Virus record (IMG/VR): IMGVR_UViG_3300039251_000013
Location: 1-48,303 of that record
Strand: one strand, 5' to 3'
Source: a virus
Length of the DNA: 48,303 bases
Position numbers and translations under genes: made by a program. The notes below the pieces were generated by a model. The model was not told where the DNA came from. It was given only the letters and a program-made list of their open reading frames with translations, and did no database searches. Below are positions 39,951 through 47,298 of the stretch, one piece after another. The stretch's first letter is position 1. Each line of letters begins with the position of its first letter.

Positions 39951-42900
39951 ATGACCGTTCGACTGCACGCCGCCAAGGAAGTCCGCAAAGCATCGCTGGC
40001 CGGCATCCCCGGTACAGCCGCTGGTGGTGGTGGCGGCGGGGGCGGTGGTGGTGGCGGCGGGGGCGGTGGTGGTGGTGGTGGTGGTGGGACGACCCCGCAC
40101 GCGCTCGATGGCCCGCTTCACACTCCGCCGATCTACGGCGGCGACCTTGAGGGGCACCTTGGCAACCTGAAGGTCCGGGCGCTCCAGGGCGTCAGCATCG
40201 ACGCGGCAGGCGTGCCGATTGCGGGCGACGTGCTCACGGCGACGGACGCGACGCACGCGGCTTGGGACCCTATCACCGGCACGATGACGAACCCGATGGA
40301 GGCACAGGACGACCTGATCGTAGGCGGAGCCGTCATCGCGGGGACGCCGCCGATAGCGACGCCGACCCGGCTGCCAGTGGGCGCGGAAGGCGACGTGCTA
40401 ACGGTAGATGCGATAACCGGCCACGTCACCTGGGACCCGCCCACAGGCTTCGACAACCCCATGACGACGGCCGGCGACATGATCGTCCAGCCGGCCCTGG
40501 GCGCGGACCTGGCGCCAGCTGGCACTGCATCAGCCAACGCGACGTACCTGACATATGTCCCCTCGAACGTCAATGACGGCAACGATGCGACGTTCCATGT
40601 TGGCGGCTTCATCAGTTCGGCCAATCAGTGGGTGGAGATCGACCTCGGAACCGCTCATACGATCGGCGCCTGGCGTGCTCTTGAGGGCGGGAGCCCTGCC
40701 GGTGCTGCCGTCTGGGCGCTGCAATCGAGCACCGATGACTCGACCTGGACGACCAGAGACAGCGGGGCCGTAACCTTCATCGACACAGGGGTTCGGAACC
40801 TCTCAGGCCCGATCACGGCGCGGTACTGGCGGCTCCTGGCTACGACGGGCAACGGCGCGGCCGGATGGGCACTCAACACGCTCTCGCTCTATCCGCCCCC
40901 GGGCGCTCCTGGGCGTCTCCCGGTCGGCACGGACGGCCAGGTTCTGACGGTCGATCCGACCACGCACCTCCCGGCCTGGGACGCTGGCGGGATCGCTAAC
41001 CCCATGAGCGCGGCCGCCGATCTCATCGTCGGCGACACCGGCGGCGCACCCGCCCGGCTCGCCAAAGGCGCTGACGGCCAGGTGCTCACGGTAGATCCAA
41101 CCACCCACCTGCTTGTCTGGGCCACCCCCACGACTGGCGGCCTGAACGATGAAGGCGTGTTCACCTACCTTGACGGCACGGATGGCTCCGCGCCGGGCAA
41201 CCCCGCGGCGAGCCACCATCGGCTCTACTCCAAGACGGGCGGGCTGTACTACCGGGACAGCGCCGGCACCGAAGTCGGGCCGCTCGGGACGGGCGACGGC
41301 GGCGGTGGGGCCTTCCCTTACGACTACATCCTCGCGGCCTCGGACACCGCCGCCGGCCTAGCAGCCCTGGCGACCGCCGTCTGCGATGGGACCGCCGACC
41401 AGACGGAGATCAACGCTGCGATCACGGCCGCCGCTGCGGTCACCAGGCCCTATTCGATCCTGCTCCTGCCGGGCACCTACGTCATCTCGGGGGCCATCGC
41501 CTTCGACCCGCTCTATACGCACACAGGGAACGGCTGGGTGACCTTCGACGCGACGGCGGCGCACGTCAAGGCGTCGGGCGCGATGACCTCGATGCTGACC
41601 ATCACCCCCGGCACGGGCAACCAGATCCTGAACTGCCTCGACCTTCGCCTCGCCGAACTTGACGGCAACAGCCAGACGATCACTCAGGCCGTCCTGATGA
41701 ACCGGGCAAGCGACAACCGCATCTGGATCGGCGACATAAACAGCCTGACCGGCATGGGGCTCAATGCCGACTCGACCGGCATCTCCGACTTCGGCTGCTT
41801 CAACAACGACATCACCGTTGGCCGGATCACGAGCACAGGCAACACCGCATTCCATGCCGCCGGGGCATCGGACACCTACAACTTCCAGGGCAACGTGGTC
41901 CGGACCGGCCAGATCATCGCCTGCCAAAACGGCATCATCCTCGGCGATTCCACGAACGACGGCTGCCGTTACAACACGTTCATATGCTCGCCGATCGAGC
42001 ACCAGTCCTCCGGTTACGGCATATACGACCGGAGCGGTGGCAACCTGTGGTTCGTCAACAACCTGAACAACAATCTGCACGGTATCGGTTGCCCGGCGGG
42101 GATGACCGTGGCCTCCACGTTCATCGTCAACACCGTCGACAGCATCGATGCCGCCGTGAAGTCTCAGCACTTCGTTCTGAACAACGGCCTCATGATCGGC
42201 ATCGGCGGGGTGCCGTCCGTAGGCGGAACGGGCGACATGACCGCTGAGGCTATCGGCTCGACCGTCTCTGCCGGCGCCAGCGGCAAGTACGCCGACGCCG
42301 GGCACCGCCACGCCATGCCAGCGGCAGGCGCAGCTGGCGACATCGGAGCCGAGACGTCGGGCACGGCTGCCGCGGCGGGAACCAGCGGCAAGATAGCCGA
42401 CGCGGGGCATGTTCATCCCATGCCGACCCTGCTCGCCAACCCCATGAGCGCGGCCGCGGACCTGATCGTTGGTGATACGGGCGGAGCCGCAATACGTCTC
42501 GGCAAGGGCAGCGACGGGCAAGTCCTGACGGTAGACCCGACTACGCACCTGCTCGTCTGGGCGACGCCCTCGTCGGGTTTCGCCGATCCGACCACAACCA
42601 AGGGCGACATCATCGTTCACGGTGCGTCCGCGACCACGAAACTCGGCGTTGGCACGGACGGCAAGGTTCTGACCGCCAACTCGGGCGCGACCAACGGCGT
42701 CGATTGGGAGACGCCGACGACCGGCGGGCTCTCCGACGAAGGCATCATCACCTACCTCGACGGCACGGTAGCCGCCGCTCCGGGGACGCCCGGCTCTGGC
42801 AAGCTGCGGATCTACGCCAAGACCGGCAAGGTGCTCGCCGTCAAGGACGATACGGGCGCAGAGACAACCTTCGGCTCGGGCGTGAGCCTGGGTTCCGATA

Positions 42901-43049
42901 CGCCGCTTGTAGAGTCCGGTTCCGGCTCGGCTGGATCGGCGGCGACTGCGAGCCATGAAGACCATGTTCACCCAGCGGGTGGCGGCGGTAGCGTCCCGGC
43001 TGTCCAGAGTGCCGAAGGGCTCATCACCGCCTATAACCTTTTCCGTTAG
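39951..43049 (+). CDS. tail fibre / tailspike-like protein
   Basis: 1032 aa. A basic N-terminus leads to 22 Gly residues (25-46), then a repeat module (LPVGADGQVLTVDPTTHLL-type) occurring about five times in two groups. A discoidin-like domain lies near 195-320. A right-handed beta-helix region is predicted at about 480-750 (LPGTYVISGAIAF, GLNADSTGISDFGCFNN, IYDRSGG). HRHAMP, GHVHPMP and DHVHPAG occur in the C-terminal third. This is a modular receptor-binding protein with a possible polysaccharide-degrading or -binding centre. Confidence 0.85.
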   Translation: MTVRLHAAKEVRKASLAGIPGTAAGGGGGGGGGGGGGGGGGGGGGGTTPHALDGPLHTPPIYGGDLEGHLGNLKVRALQGVSIDAAGVPIAGDVLTATDATHAAWDPITGTMTNPMEAQDDLIVGGAVIAGTPPIATPTRLPVGAEGDVLTVDAITGHVTWDPPTGFDNPMTTAGDMIVQPALGADLAPAGTASANATYLTYVPSNVNDGNDATFHVGGFISSANQWVEIDLGTAHTIGAWRALEGGSPAGAAVWALQSSTDDSTWTTRDSGAVTFIDTGVRNLSGPITARYWRLLATTGNGAAGWALNTLSLYPPPGAPGRLPVGTDGQVLTVDPTTHLPAWDAGGIANPMSAAADLIVGDTGGAPARLAKGADGQVLTVDPTTHLLVWATPTTGGLNDEGVFTYLDGTDGSAPGNPAASHHRLYSKTGGLYYRDSAGTEVGPLGTGDGGGGAFPYDYILAASDTAAGLAALATAVCDGTADQTEINAAITAAAAVTRPYSILLLPGTYVISGAIAFDPLYTHTGNGWVTFDATAAHVKASGAMTSMLTITPGTGNQILNCLDLRLAELDGNSQTITQAVLMNRASDNRIWIGDINSLTGMGLNADSTGISDFGCFNNDITVGRITSTGNTAFHAAGASDTYNFQGNVVRTGQIIACQNGIILGDSTNDGCRYNTFICSPIEHQSSGYGIYDRSGGNLWFVNNLNNNLHGIGCPAGMTVASTFIVNTVDSIDAAVKSQHFVLNNGLMIGIGGVPSVGGTGDMTAEAIGSTVSAGASGKYADAGHRHAMPAAGAAGDIGAETSGTAAAAGTSGKIADAGHVHPMPTLLANPMSAAADLIVGDTGGAAIRLGKGSDGQVLTVDPTTHLLVWATPSSGFADPTTTKGDIIVHGASATTKLGVGTDGKVLTANSGATNGVDWETPTTGGLSDEGIITYLDGTVAAAPGTPGSGKLRIYAKTGKVLAVKDDTGAETTFGSGVSLGSDTPLVESGSGSAGSAATASHEDHVHPAGGGGSVPAVQSAEGLITAYNLFR
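40023..40088 (+). repeat. poly-Gly (GGN)22 tract
   Basis: 22 consecutive Gly codons, in which a 21-base unit is repeated exactly twice (40023-40043, 40044-40064) before seven GGT codons. A flexible joint after the fibre's anchoring end; length could vary by slippage. Confidence 0.9.
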
Positions 43050-43069
43050 GAGACGACTAGGAGACGACC

Positions 43070-43462
43070 ATGTCAGCAGGAACCTCCCCGATCTTCGAGG
43101 CGGCGATCCGCGTCGATGCGGTCCAGTTCACGATCAGCGACGCGACAACCCCGAAGTCGCTCGGCTCCATCGGCAGCAACGGCACGCGCTTCGATTCGAT
43201 CATGTGCTCCACCAACGATACGGCGGCCGTGAACCTCGCCTTCTACCTCAACAATGGCTCGACTAACTATTACATCGGCGTGGTGAACTTGCCGATCGGC
43301 ACCGGCTATACGACGGTCGCACGCGTTGAGGCGATGGCGGTTCTCGCGCCGCTCCTCGGCTACCTCGTCGTTCCGACGGGATGGACGCTACAGGCCGGGT
43401 GCGTGGCGACAATGACCACCGGCAAGACGACCGACGTGGTGGCGATGGGCGGGGACTATTAG
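43070..43462 (+). CDS. tail-tip associated protein
   Basis: 130 aa, strand-rich. FTISDATTPKSLGSIGSNGT and AVLAPLLGYLVVPTGWTLQAG suggest a beta-sandwich fibre-tip or chaperone fold. It stands directly after the fibre and before another adhesin-like gene. No family named. Confidence 0.6.
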   Translation: MSAGTSPIFEAAIRVDAVQFTISDATTPKSLGSIGSNGTRFDSIMCSTNDTAAVNLAFYLNNGSTNYYIGVVNLPIGTGYTTVARVEAMAVLAPLLGYLVVPTGWTLQAGCVATMTTGKTTDVVAMGGDY

Positions 43463-44125
43463 ATGCCCGCGCAATGGGTTACCGCGCAGCCGGTCTACGG
43501 CCTTCCTGCAAAGCCGAAATTCCCGCGCATGGGGGCCTACGTTCAGAACGTGGTCTCGTCAGGGTCGGCGCATTACGGACAAACCCTGACGCTAGGCTCG
43601 ACCCCCCGGCAAGGCGATACCTTGATCGCCTGCATCAGCACCATCGGCTCGACCACCGGCTGCACCATCAGCGGGGGTGGAGCGCTATGGACGCAGGCAT
43701 CCGCCGGCGTGTATGGCTCCGGGAACCCGGCGGCAATAGTCGTCTGGGTAGGGGTGGTTGGGCAGTTTCCCTCGACCGGCATCGTGTTCACGTGGAACGA
43801 CTATTCGGTCGCGGGAGTAATCGAATGGACCGGACTGTCTGGCATTGCCTTCAATGCCAGGACCTTCGGGGCTATCAGCGGCTCGTACACGGCGGGGCCG
43901 ATGGTTGTGTCTCCCCTGATTGGTGCCGAGTTCTATCTGTGGGCGGCGCGAGCCACTACCATGACCGCTCCTTCGGGCTGGTACGAGGTAGCGGGGTACA
44001 CGACTTCCAGCCCGCTCAACATGGGCGTCCAGTTCGGCTACACGACGACGCCTGCCGCTAGCAAGACCGTCGCTCTCAGCGGACCCGCCGACAATGAGAT
44101 TTGCTGTCTGCTCAACGTGATCTGA
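43463..44125 (+). CDS. putative adhesin / fibre-tip protein
   Basis: 220 aa, starting next to the previous stop. Gly/Ser/Thr-rich beta structure (GDTLIACISTIGSTTGCTIS, FTWNDYSVAGVIEWTGLSG, YTTTPAASKTVALSG), typical of phage receptor-binding or structural proteins of the jelly-roll type. Last rightward late gene. Its 3' half is antisense to the leftward membrane-protein frame. Confidence 0.65.
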   Translation: MPAQWVTAQPVYGLPAKPKFPRMGAYVQNVVSSGSAHYGQTLTLGSTPRQGDTLIACISTIGSTTGCTISGGGALWTQASAGVYGSGNPAAIVVWVGVVGQFPSTGIVFTWNDYSVAGVIEWTGLSGIAFNARTFGAISGSYTAGPMVVSPLIGAEFYLWAARATTMTAPSGWYEVAGYTTSSPLNMGVQFGYTTTPAASKTVALSGPADNEICCLLNVI

Positions 44126-44887
44126 TCTGCGCCGTACGGATCCCGCCCACGCCACCAGCGGCGCACCGACGAGAGGCAGATCGTCCAGCGAGTAGGTCAA
44201 CCCCGAGCGCACGCCATAGCCGTGCTGGATCACGCGAAGCCAGTCGAGCGTCTGCGGGAGAAGCGCCAGGCTGACGAGCGCGAAGATGCTAGCGGCCATC
44301 CACCACCCGCGGCTCCGAAAGCCGAACAAGGCGAGCGGGAACAGTGATGGCTTGAGGAGCACGAGCGCGGCGGCCGGCCGCCAGTAGAAGGCGACCGCGA
44401 GGGCGGCGGCAAGCCAGATGTCGGGGTTGCCCACCACGACCAGATTCACCGGGATCGGCTGGACGAGGCAGTAAGCCATCGCGGCCAGCGCCCAGACATT
44501 CGGGCGCATGCGGTAGACAGCCGCGCCGAAGATCGCTCCAGGGATCAGCCACCAGAGCACGGCGGGCAGGAGCAGGGACGGCGCGAACAGCAGGATCGTG
44601 ACCGGCGGGTAGAGGACCAGGCCGGGGATGGCGACGTTGTAAGGTCCCTGGACCTCGAAGGCCGGGTACATCGGCCTCCCGCCGAGCCAGGCCTGGACTG
44701 CATGCTGGCAGACGGCGAAGTCAGCGGCGAGGCTCACGTCAACCGCGTGCGGGACTAGGAAGGCGCGGGCATAGACCCCCCCCACGAGCAGGATGGCGGC
44801 GAGTCCTATCCCATCGCGGACCGCCGACCGCCCGGCGAGACGATCGCCGATCGCCGTCCGAAAGTGGTGCGTCCGCGCTCCGTTCAT
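43685..44887 (-). CDS. GT87-like multi-spanning membrane protein with read-through C-terminus
   Basis: 400 aa when read from ATG 44887 (44899 is an alternative). Residues 1 to about 245 are convincing: ADFAVCQHAVQAWLGGRPMY, then YPPVTILLFAPSLLLPAVL, GNPDIWLAAALAVAFYW, LKPSLFPLAL and a terminal GLTYSLDDLPLVGAPLVAW. This resembles bacterial polyprenol-phosphate sugar transferases (GT87/DUF2029). The last 150 residues are antisense to the adhesin gene and Arg-rich, so the true protein lost its stop. It may alter host surface sugars. Likely host-derived. Confidence 0.65.
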   Translation of the reverse strand: MNGARTHHFRTAIGDRLAGRSAVRDGIGLAAILLVGGVYARAFLVPHAVDVSLAADFAVCQHAVQAWLGGRPMYPAFEVQGPYNVAIPGLVLYPPVTILLFAPSLLLPAVLWWLIPGAIFGAAVYRMRPNVWALAAMAYCLVQPIPVNLVVVGNPDIWLAAALAVAFYWRPAAALVLLKPSLFPLALFGFRSRGWWMAASIFALVSLALLPQTLDWLRVIQHGYGVRSGLTYSLDDLPLVGAPLVAWAGSVRRRSDHVEQTANLIVGGSAESDGLASGRRRRVAELDAHVERAGSRVPRYLVPARRSGHGSGSRRPQIELGTNQGRHNHRPRRVRAADSPEGPGIEGNARQSGPFDYSRDRIVVPREHDAGRGKLPNHPYPDDYCRRVPGAIHAGGCLRP

Positions 44888-44897
44888 GTCGACCGGC

Positions 44898-44926
44898 ATC
44901 CTAACACAGCCTATTGACAAAGGAAA
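44898..44926 (-). promoter_or_regulatory. leftward promoter for the membrane protein
   Basis: On the minus strand TTTCCT (44926-44921) and TAGGAT (44903-44898) stand 17 bases apart, ending ten bases before ATG 44887. The transcript would be almost leaderless. Back to back with the early rightward promoter. Confidence 0.4.
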
Positions 44927-44943
44927 CGCCCCTCCCCTATTCT
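44914..44943 (+). promoter_or_regulatory. early rightward promoter (sigma-70 type, leaderless)
   Basis: TTGACA (44914-44919), an 18-base spacer and TATTCT (44938-44943). The GTG start of the next gene begins eight bases after the -10 box, so the RNA probably starts at or beside it, without a leader. It would transcribe the whole early block across the circular junction. Confidence 0.75.
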
Positions 44944-44950
44944 CCGGTGC

Positions 44951-45214
44951 GTGAACGACACGCAATCCCCCGGGCGCCTCGATCGGGTGCTCGCCGTGGC
45001 AGTCAAGCTGGCCCAGCCGCCCAAGGTCTCCGGCAAGGTGCTGCGCCTTGAGCGCCAGGCTGCCTTCGTCACCGTCACCGCCCTAGCTCGCGATGCCAAC
45101 CTGCCCTCGCGCCAGCGGCTCCAGGCCTGGGAACGCCGCGAAGTCACGCCCGAACAAGCCGCCCGCTACCTCGCGGCGCTCGCGGTGTTGACGGCGAAGG
45201 GGCGGGACGCATGA
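44951..45214 (+). CDS. XRE-like small regulator
   Basis: 87 aa from GTG 44951. KVLRLERQAAFVTVTALARD and SRQRLQAWERREVTPEQAAR make a helix-turn-helix of the Cro/CI type without any other domain. As first gene after the early promoter it is the natural candidate for controlling the divergent region. No ribosome site precedes it, in line with a leaderless mRNA. Confidence 0.65.
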   Translation: MNDTQSPGRLDRVLAVAVKLAQPPKVSGKVLRLERQAAFVTVTALARDANLPSRQRLQAWERREVTPEQAARYLAALAVLTAKGRDA

Positions 45215-45855
45215 ACGCGGCCCCACTAACGGGTAGTTTACAAGTGTCTTCCGGTAAGAGAGGTTATGTCCTCTTCCCCCAGGAGCTCGATGCCGAGCGT
45301 GCCAAGGGCGCCCGCAGGCACCCGGTTTGCGTCCGTGCCGCCGGACCCGCGCGCTACGACCGCTTCTGGGATCAAGTCGACCAGTCGGGCGGCCTCTGGG
45401 CCCGCTGGCCATGGCTCGGCCCGCGCCGCAATGGATACGGGATGCTCTGGCATGGAAATAAGAGGCGTGGTGCCCACCGGATCGCCTTCGAAATGGCCAA
45501 TGGCCCAGTCCCGGCCGCGCTCGACGTGCTCCACACCTGCGACAACCCCCCGTGCTGCAATCCTGCCCACCTCTGGACTGGCACCGCCCGCGACAACCTC
45601 CGCGACGCCTCGGCTAAGGGCCGCCTGCGGGGCGGCGCCGGGGCAGTGGGCGAGGCATCCCCCCGCCACAAGCTGACGTGGGCAGCCGTCCGCGACATCC
45701 GCGCCCGCCAAGCGGCGGGTGAGTCCCAGCGCAGTCTCGGGCGCGAGTACGGCGTCTCCCACGTTTGCATTTACCTCGTCGTCACTGGCCGGACATGGCA
45801 TGACCCGGATAGTTCCGGGATTCGGGATTTACGTCCGGTCCAGGTGACGCCGTGA
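45211..45855 (+). CDS. HNH homing-type endonuclease with C-terminal HTH (copy 2)
   Basis: 214 aa, ATG 45211 in an ATGA overlap. HRIAFEMANGPVPAALDVLH, CDNPPCCNPAHLWTGT and ARDNLRDASAKGR parallel the enzyme at 5274, as does the HTH tail (RSLGREYGVSHVCIYLVVTG). The N-terminal 45 residues are different. The two nucleases stand in the same transcription unit. Confidence 0.87.
   Translation: MNAAPLTGSLQVSSGKRGYVLFPQELDAERAKGARRHPVCVRAAGPARYDRFWDQVDQSGGLWARWPWLGPRRNGYGMLWHGNKRRGAHRIAFEMANGPVPAALDVLHTCDNPPCCNPAHLWTGTARDNLRDASAKGRLRGGAGAVGEASPRHKLTWAAVRDIRARQAAGESQRSLGREYGVSHVCIYLVVTGRTWHDPDSSGIRDLRPVQVTP
45218..45239. promoter_or_regulatory. shared GGGTAGTTT motif, copy 2
   Basis: CGGCCCC with CTAACGGGTAGTTT, like 15019-15039. 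CTAAC and GGTAG form an imperfect inverted repeat. It lies just behind the XRE gene, at the start of the HNH coding region. Confidence 0.35.
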
Positions 45856-46118
45856 CCCCCGATTATCAGGAGCCGAAGATGAGCGGCTCCGTCGGCGGAC
45901 GGGCAGAGATGCCTCCTCCATCGGACCTCACATCTCTGCCCGTCCCCTCCCCCATCGACCAGCATGAGTCGCGTTCCGCCTGCTCGGGAGTGATGACCCA
46001 CGCGCACGACGGCACGGACGTCCAGGTCGTCCGGATCGGCCGCCGCGACGTCCCCATGTGCGCGCCCTGCCGTGGCGCGGCCGCTAGGCTCGGGATGCTC
46101 GAGCGGCGCGCGTCGTGA
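45852..46118 (+). CDS. small Cys-containing hypothetical protein
   Basis: 88 aa from GTG 45852; alternatives are ATG 45880 and ATG 45993. The C-terminal 40 residues (VQVVRIGRRDVPMCAPCRG) look the most protein-like. The upstream part is mainly a 15-base inverted repeat, so translation may begin at 45993. Function unknown. Confidence 0.45.
   Translation: MTPDYQEPKMSGSVGGRAEMPPPSDLTSLPVPSPIDQHESRSACSGVMTHAHDGTDVQVVRIGRRDVPMCAPCRGAAARLGMLERRAS
45897..45945. repeat. 15-bp perfect inverted repeat
   Basis: GGACGGGCAGAGATG (45897-45911) is the exact reverse complement of 45931-45945, with a 19-base spacer. Strong stem in RNA; no T tract after it. It sits behind the HNH gene in the early operon. Confidence 0.85.
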
Positions 46119-46231
46119 GCGAGAACGACGCAGCCCTCGCCACCGTGATCATGGCCATGCTGGTCCTGGCCTTCGCGGTCGGTTTCGCAGCCGTGTACGC
46201 GCTGGCGCCCGCCCTGGGCTGGCTGCGATGA
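46115..46231 (+). CDS. 38-aa single-pass membrane protein
   Basis: GTG 46115 overlaps the previous stop and the TGA overlaps the next ATG. ATVIMAMLVLAFAVGFAAVY is a clean transmembrane helix. Its coupling on both sides supports it in spite of the size. Confidence 0.55.
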   Translation: MSENDAALATVIMAMLVLAFAVGFAAVYALAPALGWLR

Positions 46232-46431
46232 ACGACGTCGACGCCCTGTCCGAAGCCGCCCGCAAGGCCGTGCTCCTGCAGATCACCAGGCAGATCGTCC
46301 ACTTCCGCGCCTGCGAAGACGCTTGCCTACGGGCTGGCATGCAGGAGCGGGCGGCTGGCTTCCGCTACCTGACCGAGGCGCTGCGCCGGGCCCACATGGC
46401 CGAGATGTTCGACCCGGAGCCGAGGCCATGA
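46228..46431 (+). CDS. small helical hypothetical protein
   Basis: 67 aa, ATG 46228. Two amphipathic helices (LSEAARKAVLLQITRQI; GFRYLTEALRRAHMAEM) with a CEDAC motif between. Unknown. Confidence 0.55.
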   Translation: MNDVDALSEAARKAVLLQITRQIVHFRACEDACLRAGMQERAAGFRYLTEALRRAHMAEMFDPEPRP

Positions 46432-46583
46432 TCCGCCGCGCGTGGGCGTACTGGTGGGCGGACCTGGCGCTCTACGAAGAGGCGCCGCACCCGGCTCGCT
46501 GTCTTCTCTGGCTCGGCGTCGCGGCGCTGCTGAGCCTCACCGTCTGGACCGGCGCGGTGCTGTTCCTGGCGGCGCTCGCATGA
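46428..46583 (+). CDS. 51-aa membrane protein
   Basis: ATG 46428, four-base overlap. An aromatic N-terminus and one transmembrane helix (LLWLGVAALLSLTVWTGAVL). One of two small membrane proteins in the leftmost early cluster. Function unknown. Confidence 0.5.
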   Translation: MIRRAWAYWWADLALYEEAPHPARCLLWLGVAALLSLTVWTGAVLFLAALA

Positions 46584-46789
46584 CCGCACGGCCCGTTTCA
46601 GGCGCTAGGACGGCCGCGCTTCTCGCCAGTGGGAAGATGCGCCACTCCGAGGTCGTTCGTGGCGCTGGCTCAGCCAAATCACCCCTGCCGGGGCCTGTGG
46701 CGTCAGATCCCGTCCGCCTCTCCGATATGAATCCCATCCAACGCGAAATCGTGCTCGCCCTGATAGCCGCCACGAAAGGGAGAAACTGA
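46580..46789 (+). CDS. small hypothetical protein
   Basis: 69 aa, ATG 46580. Basic Ser/Ala-rich first half, helical C-terminus (NPIQREIVLALIAATKG). Overlaps the neighbours in the usual manner. Not recognised. Confidence 0.5.
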   Translation: MTARPVSGARTAALLASGKMRHSEVVRGAGSAKSPLPGPVASDPVRLSDMNPIQREIVLALIAATKGRN

Positions 46790-47277
46790 TGCCGCTAGCA
46801 ATCGCTAGGGATGATCCTTCCTACATCCCGCCGATGTGGGGACGCTTGCTGGCGAAGATCGAGGGACGCATTGCCTCCTCGGAGGGCGACGGGCTCCGGG
46901 CGCGTTGGGACTTCGGGCAGGAACTTCTCAAGCAGCGCTCTGGCAAGCAGCTTCCCAAAGGCCTGCTGGACAGCGTGGCCAACCAAGTCCACGCGAGCCG
47001 AGCGGAACTTGGGGCGCGTATGAAGTTCGCCGAGAAGTTCCCGAGCAAGGCTGAAGTTTCTAGCGCCGTTAGAAACTTCCCCACCTGGCATCAGATGCTT
47101 CGCGAGGGGCTCACCACCAAGCGCGAAGCCCCCAAGAAGCCCACGAGCGCCGCCCGCTTGGCGCTGCGCCACGCCGCCGCGCTGGCGTCCGATCTCCATT
47201 TCGCCGAGTTCGAGGAGGCCGATCTCCGAGCAATGATGGATCTCCGAGCAATGATGGATGAACTCATCGGAGGATGA
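46789..47277 (+). CDS. helical hypothetical protein with repeated C-terminus
   Basis: 162 aa. RWDFGQELLKQRSGKQLPKG, ASRAELGARMKFAEKFPSKA and SSAVRNFPTWHQMLREGL suggest a DNA-related helical fold like those of DUF1016-type or plasmid-partition helper proteins, but I cannot name one. The last residues contain an exact six-residue duplication (DLRAMM twice) made by an 18-base tandem repeat. A 10-base inverted repeat (47053-47079) lies inside. Confidence 0.6.
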   Translation: MPLAIARDDPSYIPPMWGRLLAKIEGRIASSEGDGLRARWDFGQELLKQRSGKQLPKGLLDSVANQVHASRAELGARMKFAEKFPSKAEVSSAVRNFPTWHQMLREGLTTKREAPKKPTSAARLALRHAAALASDLHFAEFEEADLRAMMDLRAMMDELIGG

Positions 47278-47298
47278 ACTCATCGGATGAACTCATCG
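47221..47298 (+). repeat. short tandem repeats at a gene junction
   Basis: An 18-base unit is repeated exactly (47221-47238, 47239-47256), followed by three copies of GATGAACTCATCG (47257, 47273, 47286). The second of these holds the start codon of the next gene. Confidence 0.9.

Noticed and set aside
41358-42971. 537-codon antisense frame in the fibre gene
   Set aside because: Same cause. The sequence is Arg/Asp/Val-rich without a fold-like pattern, and the fibre frame is clearly coding.
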